A stretch of 25,497 bases of DNA from Candidatus Woesearchaeota archaeon (GCA_026394995.1 JAPLZO010000035.1:1-25497), one strand, 5' to 3'; numbered from the stretch's first letter, positions 13,848 to 23,473 are shown. The notes: a model not told the origin generated them from the letters alone. Numbers and translations are program-made.

Positions 13848-14156
13848 TTATTTTCCAGATCTATTTAAAAGATATTCTTGTACTAATTTCTTAATTTGTT
13901 CATCTTTTTCTTTGTCTGATGGATAAAAACTAAGTGTAATACATGGTCCTGTTATTTGCCCAAAAAAAGTTATATCTCCATTAAGCAAATAATCAATTCC
14001 AGAATTATTCATTAAGTTTTTTATACCTCTATTTTTCATAAACTCCTCATCTTTTTCACTATATTTAATATCATAAGTCTTACAAAATAACTTAAAAATC
14101 TCACATAAATCCTCTTCACTTAGATCTTCAGGCTCCACTAATAATTCAATGCTCAT
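13848..14156 (-). CDS. Hypothetical protein, 102 aa
   Basis: I start it at the ATG at 14156 (MSIELLVEPEDLSEED), because the longer frame from 14198 would overlap the preceding gene by 29 bases and its extra 14 residues carry little sign of coding. The product is acidic at the front (several Glu/Asp), has one CxxC-less Cys pair (Cys at about 18 and 25), and a hydrophobic strand-rich middle (GDITFFGQITGPCITLSFYP). No family recognised. Small intergenic gap on both sides (13 bases to the previous stop), so it is likely co-transcribed with the gene at 14170. Confidence 0.55.
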   Translation of the reverse strand: MSIELLVEPEDLSEEDLCEIFKLFCKTYDIKYSEKDEEFMKNRGIKNLMNNSGIDYLLNGDITFFGQITGPCITLSFYPSDKEKDEQIKKLVQEYLLNRSGK

Positions 14157-14169
14157 ACTTAGTTTTGCT

Positions 14170-14415
14170 TTAAAAAATATTTTGTAATTCTTCCTCAAGA
14201 TTTATAGGTTTATTTTCATTTAGCTTTTTTATTAAATTACTTGTCTTATCACTAATTAAATCTATTTCTATATCACTAATTCCACTTTTACCACCTAAAA
14301 TATTCATTCCTGAATCATGCATTCCTTTTTTCATAGGGTTATATAGAGTATCATCTGCCATCACAAAACTATAATATTGTCCAAGAGATCCATATAATAT
14401 TATTCCCCATGTCAT
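14170..14415 (-). CDS. Hypothetical protein, 81 aa
   Basis: ATG 14415 to TAA 14170. A TATA box TTATAAATAAG (about 14436-14446) is centred about 26 bases upstream, predicting a leaderless mRNA. The N-terminus (MTWGIILYGSLGQYYSFVMADDTLYNPMKKG) is neither a clear signal nor a membrane helix. The C-terminal half is polar and helical (LISDKTSNLIKKLNE). No family recognised. It is the first of the four unknown ORFs after uS7. Confidence 0.55.
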   Translation of the reverse strand: MTWGIILYGSLGQYYSFVMADDTLYNPMKKGMHDSGMNILGGKSGISDIEIDLISDKTSNLIKKLNENKPINLEEELQNIF

Positions 14416-14468
14416 GTTATATCAATCTAAATTACTTATTTATAACAATTATTGTAGATTAAAATAAC

Positions 14469-15062
14469 TTATCTACTAGCATCAGCTTGTCTTTCAAGTT
14501 CCAATTTTTTAGCAATAGCAGCACTTTTATTACTAGATTGAGAAGCTTTTATTATTTCATCAGCTAACCACTCTTCATATCTATTCTTTTTATTAAAACC
14601 TTTAGAATAAGCACCTTGCACCATTAATCTTAAAGCTAAATCAACTCTTCTTTGTGGTGCACAGTCAACAGATTGTGTATATCTAGCTCCACCATATTCT
14701 ATTGTTGTAATTTCTTCTCTAGGAGCAGCATTTTCTATAGCCTTTACAAAAACTTCAACAGGATTTTTTTTAGTAATTTGTTCAATTAATTCTAATGTTT
14801 TTTGTACTAGTTTATATGCTTTAGTTCCTTTCCCACAACAATGACCAGAACTTAATAAATGTTTTTTACCTTTATGACCTGGTACCATTATTTTACCAAT
14901 TAGTCTCTCAACAATATTATATTTACTTTTCCAAAATTTGTTTTTAGCATTTCTTCCATGAGTTTTTGGAACTAGTACAGGTTTTAAATTTATATAATCC
15001 TTTAATCCAGGATCAGCTACTTTTATAGTTTCTATTTCATATTTATTGAATAGCTTCATCAT
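14469..15062 (-). CDS. rps7: Small-subunit ribosomal protein uS7, 197 aa
   Basis: Recognised by GKIMVPGHKGKKHLLSSGH, the central VFVKAIENAAPREEITTIEYGGARYTQSVD and CAPQRRVDLALRLMVQGA, followed by the helical tail FNKKNRYEEWLADEIIKASQ. uS7 binds the 3' domain of 16S rRNA and lies at the exit for tRNA and mRNA. The length is typical of archaea. Its ATG overlaps the stop of uS12 by four bases (ATGA). A second Met follows immediately (MMKLF). It is the last gene of the contiguous rpo-ribosomal block before the unknown ORFs. Confidence 0.96.
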   Translation of the reverse strand: MMKLFNKYEIETIKVADPGLKDYINLKPVLVPKTHGRNAKNKFWKSKYNIVERLIGKIMVPGHKGKKHLLSSGHCCGKGTKAYKLVQKTLELIEQITKKNPVEVFVKAIENAAPREEITTIEYGGARYTQSVDCAPQRRVDLALRLMVQGAYSKGFNKKNRYEEWLADEIIKASQSSNKSAAIAKKLELERQADASR

Positions 15063-15496
15063 CTTCTACCTTTTTCTATTTTACCATGAACTAATGCATC
15101 TAAACTTTGATCATTAACCTTAATAACTTGCCATCTAACAGCTGGAAGATCACCTTTAGCTCTACCCATTTTTCCACCAATACATTCAACTAGAACTTCA
15201 TCATGCTCATCTACTAATTTAATGGCATGATTTCCAGGAACAAATGCTGTTATCTGTCTTCCGTTTTTAACAAGTTGACATTTAACACATTTTCTCATAG
15301 CTGAATTTGGCTGCTTAGCTTCTAATTGTATTTTTTCTAAAACAATAGCTTTAGCTTGTGAGCTTCCTTTTAATGGATCTGATTTTCTTTTTAGATTATA
15401 CTTTCTTTTAAGATACCATTTAGATGACTCTCTAAATCTTTTTCTTCTTGCTACTAATTTTTTTCCAGCATTTAAGCCACTTGATTTCTTGCTCAT
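15059..15496 (-). CDS. rps12: Small-subunit ribosomal protein uS12, 145 aa
   Basis: Family motifs: the basic N-terminus (SSGLNAGKKLVARRKRFRES), the decoding-centre loop EAKQPNSAMRKCVKC (about 58-72), ITAFVPGNHAIKLVDEHDEVLVECIGGKMGRAKGD, and a basic C-terminus. It contacts the codon-anticodon helix and is important for accuracy. Start overlaps the stop of the NusA-like gene by four bases, and its own stop overlaps the start of uS7, so it is translated from one polycistronic mRNA. Length is archaeal type (about 145). Confidence 0.97.
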   Translation of the reverse strand: MSKKSSGLNAGKKLVARRKRFRESSKWYLKRKYNLKRKSDPLKGSSQAKAIVLEKIQLEAKQPNSAMRKCVKCQLVKNGRQITAFVPGNHAIKLVDEHDEVLVECIGGKMGRAKGDLPAVRWQVIKVNDQSLDALVHGKIEKGRR

Positions 15497-15903
15497 TTTA
15501 CAACAACTTTATAAGGAAAATATTTTGTTATTATTTCCTGTATTTCTTTTAAATTAGCTTGTTCTCTTCCTATTAACAAAGTTTTATCTTGAGTACTTTT
15601 AATATCTATGCGAATCTCATTATCTTGTATATAAATGTTTTCACTTTTAATAGGGTATATAATATTATTTAAAAATCTAACAGGATCTATATTATATTCT
15701 ATAATTTTTATACTTTTATTTAATATTGCACCCAATCTCTTTATATTACTACCATTTTTACCAATAGCTTTTCCACCTTCACCTTGTTCAATAATAAAGA
15801 TTAACTGTCCTATTCTATTTGTAAAGCAATCTTTTACATGAACTTTGCTTATGTTTTCTAGTGTATTAATGTAACCAATAATTTCTAAATTGTATTTTCT
15901 CAT
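15493..15903 (-). CDS. nusA: NusA-like transcription factor, two KH domains, 136 aa
   Basis: Archaeal NusA is short and consists only of KH domains. Here KH1 contains GEGGKAIGKNGSNIKRLG (about 43-60; the loop GKNG contacts RNA) and KH2 contains LLIGREQANLKEI (about 111-123; GREQ loop). It lacks the S1 and N-terminal domains of bacterial NusA. It probably binds nascent RNA or stable RNA during elongation. Its position between eL30 and uS12 in the rpo-ribosomal operon is the conserved archaeal place. The gene is one base after eL30 and overlaps uS12 by four. Confidence 0.92.
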   Translation of the reverse strand: MRKYNLEIIGYINTLENISKVHVKDCFTNRIGQLIFIIEQGEGGKAIGKNGSNIKRLGAILNKSIKIIEYNIDPVRFLNNIIYPIKSENIYIQDNEIRIDIKSTQDKTLLIGREQANLKEIQEIITKYFPYKVVVK

Positions 15904-15904
15904 T

Positions 15905-16159
15905 TTAATAACTTACAACGCTCACTAAGAAATTCTTTTTGCATATTATAGCAAGTTCTTCACCATTTTGTTTTAGTTCACTAACTGTTATATCAGCTAT
16001 TTTAGAATAATATTTTAGATCATCTTTAATTTTTTTTGGTGTATTACTTGCTAAAAACACTTCTTTAACAACACCTCTCTTGATATTTTTAATTGTTACA
16101 TTAGCCCCATATGTTAATTTCTGTTCTTTTAGTGCTTTTTTTAGAGATATTAAGCTCAT
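15905..16159 (-). CDS. rpl30e: Ribosomal protein eL30 (L30e), 84 aa
   Basis: An eL30/eL8-type alpha-beta-alpha sandwich: SLKKALKEQKLTYGANVTIKNIKRG, VVKEVFLASNTPKKIKDDLKYYSK (strand then the NTPKK loop), LKQNGEELAIICKKNFLVSVVSY. It is slightly shorter (84) than usual archaeal eL30 (about 95-100) and begins directly at the first helix. Identity is supported by place: in archaea eL30 follows rpoA''. It binds kink-turn RNA in large-subunit rRNA. Start overlaps the rpoA'' stop by four bases. Confidence 0.85.
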   Translation of the reverse strand: MSLISLKKALKEQKLTYGANVTIKNIKRGVVKEVFLASNTPKKIKDDLKYYSKIADITVSELKQNGEELAIICKKNFLVSVVSY

Positions 16160-17322
16160 TTCTTATATTTCTCCTTATCTTTTTCCTTGTTACCTTTCAT
16201 TTTAGCTACTAATCCTGGTAATCCAGTTCCTAATGGAACAACTTGATTTAATAAAACATTTTCTATTACTGAATTCAAGTGGTCTTCTTCTCCTAATAAA
16301 GAAGCATTTATAATATGTTTGATTGGAATCTCGAAACTTGCTCTTGCCAAAACTGATTCTTTTTCTCCAGTTATTCCAGATCTTGTTATACCTTTTATAT
16401 CTCCAGTTCTTGTCATAACATCAGCAATAAATATAATATGTCTCATATCAATATCCAAACCTTGATCTTCTATAACTTTTGATGCCTCATTAATTATTGC
16501 TTGTCTTGCAGCTTCTATACCTAAAACACTTTGTATTTCAAAGATATCATTTGTAACAGTTCTAGTTTCATCAACTTCTGATATTTCTAAAACTTCTTTT
16601 AAATTAGAACCGGCTGTTAAGATTATAAATTCATTTTGTTTTTTAACAGGTAATAAATAACTAATTCCTTTAATACCCCTAATATAAACATCTTTAACTT
16701 TTTCTTTTACTTTGTAAGTCTCCATTAATTCGTCTTCTTTTGGCTTAACTTTTAAGATAATTTTATCTTTATCCTGTTTTATATTAACGCCTTTTATACC
16801 TTCATTGATTGCATTTACCAGATGTGTTTCAGTAATATTCATATCTCTCATTTTAGGTTTATTTAAAATTAATTCAACTTGTAAGCTTGATAAATTGATT
16901 GTAAACTCATTTACAACTTCAATTATTTTTGTACCTTTAATTAAATTGGCTATTTTTCTAACTTTTTCAGGTTCTTTATTATAGGGTTTTTTCAAATAAA
17001 TTTCCATCATAGGAGTTTTAATTTCTTTTCTTGCATCAAAGATTTCTATAATTCTTGGTAATCCTAAAGTAACATTAACTTCAGCTACTCCAGCATAGTG
17101 GAATGTTCTTAATGTCATCTGAGTTCCTGGTTCACCAAAAGATTCAGCTGTTACAATTCCAATAGCTTCTCCAGGATTTATTTGAGCATCTTCATAATCT
17201 TTTAAGATCATTTCTACTATTTTATTTTCATCTTTTTTACTTATTTTTCTATCTTCTAAAGCTTTTTTAAGATCTTCAATTATTCTTTCAGACACTCTTC
17301 CTTTTAGATCTTTAAATTCCAT
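16156..17322 (-). CDS. rpoA2: RNA polymerase subunit A'' (Rpo1C), 388 aa
   Basis: The C-terminal third of the largest RNA polymerase subunit, encoded separately as in all archaea. It contains the end of the bridge helix and the trigger loop: GEAIGIVTAESFGEPG (51-66) and TQMTLRTFHYAGVAEVNVTLG (67-87), which move with each nucleotide addition. The rest is the jaw and cleft, ending at RASFEIPIKHIINASLLGE, then a Lys-rich tail. Length is typical (about 390). It follows A' by two bases and overlaps eL30 by four. Confidence 0.98.
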   Translation of the reverse strand: MEFKDLKGRVSERIIEDLKKALEDRKISKKDENKIVEMILKDYEDAQINPGEAIGIVTAESFGEPGTQMTLRTFHYAGVAEVNVTLGLPRIIEIFDARKEIKTPMMEIYLKKPYNKEPEKVRKIANLIKGTKIIEVVNEFTINLSSLQVELILNKPKMRDMNITETHLVNAINEGIKGVNIKQDKDKIILKVKPKEDELMETYKVKEKVKDVYIRGIKGISYLLPVKKQNEFIILTAGSNLKEVLEISEVDETRTVTNDIFEIQSVLGIEAARQAIINEASKVIEDQGLDIDMRHIIFIADVMTRTGDIKGITRSGITGEKESVLARASFEIPIKHIINASLLGEEDHLNSVIENVLLNQVVPLGTGLPGLVAKMKGNKEKDKEKYKK

Positions 17323-17324
17323 AT

Positions 17325-19934
17325 TTATTCTCCTAAAATTTCCTTAACTATTTTGTTTACATCAATTTTTCCACCACTGCTTTTTGAAACATCAATACCA
17401 TCTTCACCATATTTAAATTGTATAATATTTTTATTAGCATCTCTAATAGTATTATCATATTCAACTTTTAGATCTTGTAAAGCATTAGCTAATCTTCTAT
17501 ACAAATATCCAGATTTTGGAGTTCTTAATGCAGTATCCATTAAACTATCTCTTCCTGTCATTGCATGGAAGAAAAATTCATATGGTTTTAATCCATTTTT
17601 AAAACCTCTACTAACAAAACCATGAGCTTTGCCACCTAAATCATTTTTCTTGAATAAACTTAAAGGTCTGTTTTTATAACCTCTTTCAATTCTTTTTCCA
17701 CCTAAGGCTTGCTGTCCTACACATGCTGACATCTGTACTAAGTTTAAAGTACTACCTTCAGCTCCGGATCTTGCCATTACAAGAGTAGGAATATTTTCTT
17801 TAGCTGAATTAACAATTAATGTACCAATCTTATTTCTAGTTTTATTTAATAATTCTAATATTCTTAATTCCAAAGTTTCTCTTAATGTTTTTCCAGGTAA
17901 TGCTTCTAACTCATTATTATAATAAGAATCAATGAATTTTTGTACATTTTTATCAGCTTCTTCAAAAAGAACATTAATTTCTTGTTTAATTTCTTCTTTT
18001 AAATCAGTATCACTTAATGTTATAGTAAAACCTTTTCTTAATAAAACCTGAATTCCTAATTTGAAAACTTTTTCTATAAATCTTAAAGTAAAGTCCTCAC
18101 CATATCTTCTATAAATTTCTCTTAATAAAACACCATTTTCTTTACCTATGCTTTTATTATCTATAATTCCACAAAGCAGTTCACCTTTTTCAATGCATAA
18201 ATATGCATCTCTAGGACAATTTTTGTGTTTACATTTTTCACATTTATCACAATTTTTAGATCTTCCAATAAAATTAAAATCCTTAGGTAATATAACACTA
18301 AATATTTCTTTTCCACTTATCTTTTCTTTTTTAAAATTGATGTCATCAATGCCAATTGATATTAAAATATTAGTAGCTTCTTCTCTAGTAAATTCAATTC
18401 CCTCTTTTGTTAATAAATAATTACCTGTAACACTATCTTCTATACAACCAATTATATTTTGTCCATTCTTTGGAGTCATAATTTGAGTCTGAACCTGCAT
18501 TAAAATCTTGGCTTCACTTCTTGCTTCTTGTGTTTGAGGAATATGTAAATTCATCTCATCACCATCAAAATCAGCATTATATGGCGTACAAACTCCTGGA
18601 TTTAATCTAAATGATTTTCCAGGTAATACTCTAATAAGATGACACATTATACTCATTCTATGTAGACTTGGTTGTCTATTAAATATAGCAACATCACCAT
18701 CCATTAAATGTCTTTCAATAATAAAACCTTCTTGTAGTTCTTCTATCAATTGATCTTTGATATTATCAGTGATTTTTTTCTTTTTACCATCAGGTTTTAT
18801 TATATAATTAGCTCCAGGATAATTATCAGGTCCTCTCTTGATAAATTCTTTTAATCTTTCAATATTCCATTCTGTAACCATTTCTGGAATTGTTAATTCC
18901 ATAGCAACAACTTTAGGAACACCAACTTCATTAAATTGAATTTCAGGATCAGGACTAATAACAGTTCTTGCAGCAAAATTAACCCTTTTACCAGCTAAAT
19001 TATGTCTAAATCTTCCTTCTTTATCTTTAATTCTTTCTGTTAAAGTTTTTAATGGTTGTCCAGTTCCATGTCTAGCAGGAGGAACCTGAGCAATTGCATT
19101 ATCAAAATAAGTTGTTACATGATATTGTAATAAATCCCATAAATCTTCCACTATTATTTCAGGAGCTCCAGCATTAATATTTTCAAATAATCTTTGGTTT
19201 ATTCTAACAATATCACCTAATTTATGTGTTAAATCATCTTCACTTCTTTCTCCAGATTCTAATGTAATACTTGGTCTTATTGTTACAGGTGGTATTAATA
19301 ACACAGTTAATATCATCCCTTCTGGACGTGCATATCTTGGATTTAATCCTAATAATTCTATATCTTTATCCGGAACTTTTTCTAATCTTGATCTAATCTC
19401 TATTGGGCTTAATCTTTTATCATGCTCATAGAAGCTTGTAGGTTTTTCAATTTTAATAGTATATTGCTTAGCTTTACAATGTGGGCATTTTTTAATATTT
19501 TTTAAACTATTAATTATTTCAGAAGTCCTTTTTCTTCTAGCATCTATTCCTTGTTCTTTTTCAATTTTGTCTAAAATAACTCTATATTTCTCAATCTCTT
19601 GTTCATCTAACAAAATTCTATTACATTCTCTACACACACTTCTTAAAACATCTAAGATTACCCTAATATATTTAACATGTACAACAGGCCTTGCTAAATC
19701 AATAAATCCAAAATGACCCATACATTCCTTTAATTTAGAACCACATGTTTTACATCTTAATCCTGGATCAATAACACCTAACCTTGTATCCATCAATCCA
19801 CCATCAACAGGATAACCTTCTTTATCATAAAGTTCTGGTGTTATTATTTTGACAGAACTCATTTTTTTAATATCTTCAGCACTAAGTAAACCAAATAAAA
19901 TAGATTCAACTTTTTTGTATATTGTTCCGGGCAT
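17325..19934 (-). CDS. rpoA1: RNA polymerase subunit A' (Rpo1N), 869 aa
   Basis: N-terminal two thirds of the largest subunit. Seen: zinc-binding clamp CKTCGSKLKECMGHFG (about 60-75) and C...C around CRECNR and CPHCKAK; the absolutely conserved catalytic motif NADFDGDEMN (453-462), whose three Asp bind the active-site Mg2+; QTQIMTPKNGQNIIG, and a cysteine cluster CDKCEKCKHKNC (about 565-577). C-terminal sequence MSACVGQQALGGKRI leads to the bridge helix (KPYEFFFHAMTGRDSLMDTALRTPKSGY). No intein. Gap of one base to B' and two to A''. Confidence 0.98.
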   Translation of the reverse strand: MPGTIYKKVESILFGLLSAEDIKKMSSVKIITPELYDKEGYPVDGGLMDTRLGVIDPGLRCKTCGSKLKECMGHFGFIDLARPVVHVKYIRVILDVLRSVCRECNRILLDEQEIEKYRVILDKIEKEQGIDARRKRTSEIINSLKNIKKCPHCKAKQYTIKIEKPTSFYEHDKRLSPIEIRSRLEKVPDKDIELLGLNPRYARPEGMILTVLLIPPVTIRPSITLESGERSEDDLTHKLGDIVRINQRLFENINAGAPEIIVEDLWDLLQYHVTTYFDNAIAQVPPARHGTGQPLKTLTERIKDKEGRFRHNLAGKRVNFAARTVISPDPEIQFNEVGVPKVVAMELTIPEMVTEWNIERLKEFIKRGPDNYPGANYIIKPDGKKKKITDNIKDQLIEELQEGFIIERHLMDGDVAIFNRQPSLHRMSIMCHLIRVLPGKSFRLNPGVCTPYNADFDGDEMNLHIPQTQEARSEAKILMQVQTQIMTPKNGQNIIGCIEDSVTGNYLLTKEGIEFTREEATNILISIGIDDINFKKEKISGKEIFSVILPKDFNFIGRSKNCDKCEKCKHKNCPRDAYLCIEKGELLCGIIDNKSIGKENGVLLREIYRRYGEDFTLRFIEKVFKLGIQVLLRKGFTITLSDTDLKEEIKQEINVLFEEADKNVQKFIDSYYNNELEALPGKTLRETLELRILELLNKTRNKIGTLIVNSAKENIPTLVMARSGAEGSTLNLVQMSACVGQQALGGKRIERGYKNRPLSLFKKNDLGGKAHGFVSRGFKNGLKPYEFFFHAMTGRDSLMDTALRTPKSGYLYRRLANALQDLKVEYDNTIRDANKNIIQFKYGEDGIDVSKSSGGKIDVNKIVKEILGE

Positions 19935-19935
19935 T

Positions 19936-21738
19936 TTAATATTTACTCTTTAATTTTAATCTTGGATATATTCCTAGAGCTTTTATTTCATCTAGCAATA
20001 ATTTAAAAGCATAACTTAATTCAATAGCTGTTATCTCAACATTACTTCCACATTTCTGACAGAATTTTCTATTTCTGTAACTATCATTGATAGCTAACAT
20101 ACCACATTCTTCACATACATGCACAACTGTTTTATCAGAATCAAATCTTTCTTTTAATAACAAACTAGCACCATGAGCTACTAAACAATCTTTCTCCATT
20201 TCTCCTAATCTTAAACCACCACCTTTACTTCTTCCTTCTATTGGTTGTCTTGTTAATAATTGTAATCTTCCTGATGCTCTTGCATGTAATTTATTAGCAA
20301 CCATATGCTTTAATCTTAAATAATAAATATTTCCAACGAATATTTTAGCTTCAAATTCTTCTCCTGTCATACCATTATACATTCTTTCAGTTCCATTCTC
20401 TCTAAATCCTAATTCCAATAAAAATTTTCTTAAATCTTGTTCAGGTTCTGCTTGGAATGTTGTTCCATCTATATACCTTCCAGATAAAGCTCCGACTTTT
20501 CCTGCTAATATTTCAATTAAATGTGAAATAGTCATTCTACCTGGAACTGAATGTGGACTAAAAATTAAATCAGGTACAATTCCAGATGCTGAAAATGGCA
20601 TATCACTTTGATCAGCTATAAAACCAACAACTCCTTTCTGTCCATGACGAGAAGCAAATTTATCTCCGATTTCTGGTACTCTTTGATCTCTTAATCTTAC
20701 TTGTACCAATTTATTACCTTCTTCATTTTCTGTTACAATAACTAAATCAACAATACCTTCTTCACCATGTCTTACTACAACAGAACTTTCTCTTCTAATA
20801 CTAGCTGCAATTGAAAATTCTTCCAATTCCCCTAAAAATCTTGGTGGACTAGTTTTACCAACTAAAACATCTTCTTCTTTTACTTTAGTTTCAGGACTAA
20901 TAACACCATCTTCTTCTAATAATTTATAATCTTTTTCTGATTTGTAACCTTTAACTTCTTTATCAGGAACACAAATTTCATCTGTTAATCCACCTAAATA
21001 TCTTAATTCCTCAACAGCATAAGGTCTAAAATAAAATGATCTTGCTAATCCTCTTTCAACAGAACCTTTATTTAAAATTATAGCGTCCTGCATGTTATAA
21101 CCTTTATAACTCATTAAAGCAATTGTAATATTTTGACCAGCAGGATGTTTTTCTTGTTCTGTAATATCATACATAAATGTTCTAACAATTGGTCTTTGTG
21201 GATATTGTAAAACAGAAACATCTGTATCCATTCTTAACAAATAATTACTAGCATACATTCCTATAGCCTGTTTTTGTGTTTTACTACCTCTATTTAATCT
21301 TGAACTCTGAACAAAATTAGCATATGGAACTAATGAAGTTGTTAAACCTAAAATAACAATAGGATTAATTTCTAAATGAGTATGTTCTTTAGTTACTTCT
21401 TCTGGTGATAAAGCAACATAAGCATCCTCTTCTTCTAATGCATCTAAATATTCTATAACGCCTTTAGCAACTAAACCATCCCAGTTTACTTCACTTTTTT
21501 CTAATTGCTTCATTAAATCTTCAGTTAATTTACTTTCTCCATTCTCAACAATAATTAAAGGTCTTCTTGCTCTACCTTTGCTTAATTCAATATTAATTTC
21601 GTCCATTGATTTGTCATAACTAATATTTAGCGTGTTTGGTAATTTATTTTTCTGTCTATCTAATTTAACATTTTTTACAAATTCCTCTGGATTATCGACT
21701 TTTCCGATATATCTTTGATCTAAATAAACATCACTCAT
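19936..21738 (-). CDS. rpoB1: RNA polymerase subunit B' (Rpo2C), 600 aa
   Basis: C-terminal half of the second-largest subunit. It carries hybrid-binding and active-site elements: SYKGYNMQDAIILNKGSVERG (about 209-229), GDKFASRHGQKGVVGFI (about 357-373) with the conserved Lys/Arg around the RNA 3' end, PHSVPGRMTISHLIEILAGK, RSKGGGLRLGEMEKDCLVAHGAS, and a zinc ribbon CEECG...CQKCG near the C-terminus (clamp). Split-B organisation is known from several archaeal lineages. The start ATG overlaps the end of B'' by eight bases. Confidence 0.98.
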   Translation of the reverse strand: MSDVYLDQRYIGKVDNPEEFVKNVKLDRQKNKLPNTLNISYDKSMDEINIELSKGRARRPLIIVENGESKLTEDLMKQLEKSEVNWDGLVAKGVIEYLDALEEEDAYVALSPEEVTKEHTHLEINPIVILGLTTSLVPYANFVQSSRLNRGSKTQKQAIGMYASNYLLRMDTDVSVLQYPQRPIVRTFMYDITEQEKHPAGQNITIALMSYKGYNMQDAIILNKGSVERGLARSFYFRPYAVEELRYLGGLTDEICVPDKEVKGYKSEKDYKLLEEDGVISPETKVKEEDVLVGKTSPPRFLGELEEFSIAASIRRESSVVVRHGEEGIVDLVIVTENEEGNKLVQVRLRDQRVPEIGDKFASRHGQKGVVGFIADQSDMPFSASGIVPDLIFSPHSVPGRMTISHLIEILAGKVGALSGRYIDGTTFQAEPEQDLRKFLLELGFRENGTERMYNGMTGEEFEAKIFVGNIYYLRLKHMVANKLHARASGRLQLLTRQPIEGRSKGGGLRLGEMEKDCLVAHGASLLLKERFDSDKTVVHVCEECGMLAINDSYRNRKFCQKCGSNVEITAIELSYAFKLLLDEIKALGIYPRLKLKSKY

Positions 21739-23212
21739 TTTTTAAACCAATTTCCTCCAATAATTTTCTAACTTTTTCTTCGTTATGCCCATCTTGTGTA
21801 ATATCACATAACATAGCCAAATTTTTTCTTAATCCAATTGGTGTTCCTTCTGGAGTTTCTAAAGGACATAATCTTCCCCAATGAGTTCCATGTAAAGCTC
21901 TTGCTTCGAAATTCTCTTGTGAAGTGCTCAATAAACTAACAACTCTTTTCAAATGTGATAACGTTGCTAAAAAGTTGGTTCTATCAATATTTTGACTAAT
22001 ACCCTTTCTACCACCAACCCATGAACCAGTAGCCATTGCACTTTTTATTCTAGAAGTTAACAATTTATCCCTAATTACAATTTTAACAGAATGGAATTTT
22101 CCTCTTTTAACCAATCTCTGGAAATTATATAATATATCATTAACTAATGCTCTTAAATTAACTCTAAATAAATCAGCTAATAAATCACCACTTAACTTTA
22201 ATCTTTTGTTACTATAATGATCTTTATCTTCTGTAATACCCTCTTTGGTTATTATTAAAAATCTTTTAATTAATTTACATAAGTTGTATGCTTTAGAAAT
22301 TCTGTCTTTAGGACTTGTACCTAAATGAGGCAATAAATATCTATCTAAATTTTCTCTTGTTTTATCTAATTTCATTTCTCTAGATTGTGTAATACCTATT
22401 CTCTTAGCTAAGAAATCAAGAGCATCTTCTTCTTTTTTTAATTCAGTTGAATTATACAAATTAATAAAAATATCTTCATATTGCTTATCAGTACCAATAA
22501 ATTTAACAATTTCATCATCTCGGATTAATCCAAGAGATTTTATTACAGCTATTATTGGTACTCTTTTAAATCTTGTAAAGCTTAGATAAATTACACCATC
22601 TTTCATTTGTTCTATTAAATGTGGTATTCTGTAAACGCCTCTCTCAGAAAATATTTTAGCGCTAAATTTACTTGGTCCTGAAGTTTCCTCTTGAATAAAC
22701 AATTTATTAGAAGCCAAATCTTCTACTGTTATCAATACACGCTCATTACCATTTAAAATAAAATATCCACCAGGATCTCCAGGATCTTCACCATGAGTAA
22801 TTAAATCTTCTTCTTTTAAATCATGCAAATGACAATACTTAGATCTCAACATTATTGGTAGTTTACCAACTTGTGTTGTAAAACTTTCTCTTTGTACATT
22901 ATCAATATGAGCACTAACATCTAAGTATATTGGTGCACTATAAGTTAGATTTCTTAATCTTGCTTCTATTGGGTAAATATCTCTTTTACTACCATCAGCT
23001 TCTATTAAGTGTGGCTTAGTAATCCAAACTTTATCCAATTTTATTTTAAAACTCTCAATTTCTTGTGGAATTATTGTTGGTATTATTTCACCCATCTCTG
23101 CAACTACTTCTTGCATTCCCTTATCTACAAATTCATTAAATGATTTTATATTTGACTCTATAAAAGAATGGTCTTCGAAGTACTTTTTAACTAAAAGATC
23201 TTTCTTATTCAT
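21731..23212 (-). CDS. rpoB2: RNA polymerase subunit B'' (Rpo2N), 493 aa
   Basis: N-terminal half of the second-largest subunit (protrusion, lobe, fork). Motifs: GGYFILNGNERVLI (about 148-161), the fork region with ARALHGTHWGRLCPLETPEGTPIGLRKNLAM near the C-terminus. The split site follows this fork sequence, as in other archaea with separate B'' and B'. The gene overlaps rpoH by four bases at its start and B' by eight at its end. Length is typical (about 490-510). Confidence 0.97.
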   Translation of the reverse strand: MNKKDLLVKKYFEDHSFIESNIKSFNEFVDKGMQEVVAEMGEIIPTIIPQEIESFKIKLDKVWITKPHLIEADGSKRDIYPIEARLRNLTYSAPIYLDVSAHIDNVQRESFTTQVGKLPIMLRSKYCHLHDLKEEDLITHGEDPGDPGGYFILNGNERVLITVEDLASNKLFIQEETSGPSKFSAKIFSERGVYRIPHLIEQMKDGVIYLSFTRFKRVPIIAVIKSLGLIRDDEIVKFIGTDKQYEDIFINLYNSTELKKEEDALDFLAKRIGITQSREMKLDKTRENLDRYLLPHLGTSPKDRISKAYNLCKLIKRFLIITKEGITEDKDHYSNKRLKLSGDLLADLFRVNLRALVNDILYNFQRLVKRGKFHSVKIVIRDKLLTSRIKSAMATGSWVGGRKGISQNIDRTNFLATLSHLKRVVSLLSTSQENFEARALHGTHWGRLCPLETPEGTPIGLRKNLAMLCDITQDGHNEEKVRKLLEEIGLKNE

Positions 23213-23445
23213 TTCCCAACAACTCTATAGAATACAGTTTCACCAGCCGTATCACTATTTCTTATAATCTTAATCACATCACCCTGCTTAACATTTAAAT
23301 TCTTAATAACAGCATCTTTTGGACTTATCCTTGGTAATTGTTTAATAGAAATATTGTAAAAATCTAAAACTTTTTTGATTTCATCCTCATTTAATTTAAT
23401 ATGTTTAGGTACTAATATATGATCTTCGATTTTATAACTTTTCAT
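23209..23445 (-). CDS. rpoH: RNA polymerase subunit H (Rpo5), 78 aa
   Basis: Homologue of the C-terminal domain of eukaryotic RPB5; sits on the jaw of the polymerase. The motif DHILVPKHIKLNEDEIKKVL at 7-26 and the pairs LPRISPKDAV, VKQGDVIKIIRNSDTAG identify it. Length is standard (about 75-85). It is the first gene of the operon. Its ATG is only 14 bases beyond the 3' end of tRNA-Lys, leaving no room for a separate promoter between them; see the findings. Confidence 0.96.
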   Translation of the reverse strand: MKSYKIEDHILVPKHIKLNEDEIKKVLDFYNISIKQLPRISPKDAVIKNLNVKQGDVIKIIRNSDTAGETVFYRVVGK

Positions 23446-23473
23446 TTTCTTTTTAAAAGCGGGCCGGAAGGGA

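Noticed and set aside
14157..14198. Longer N-terminus for the ORF ending at 13848
   Set aside because: It overlaps the preceding gene by 29 bases and adds a segment without protein character; the ATG at 14156 is a better start.
21731..21738. Frameshift joining B'' and B' of RNA polymerase
   Set aside because: Separate B'' and B' genes with a short overlap occur in several archaeal lineages and both have good starts, so this is normal gene splitting.
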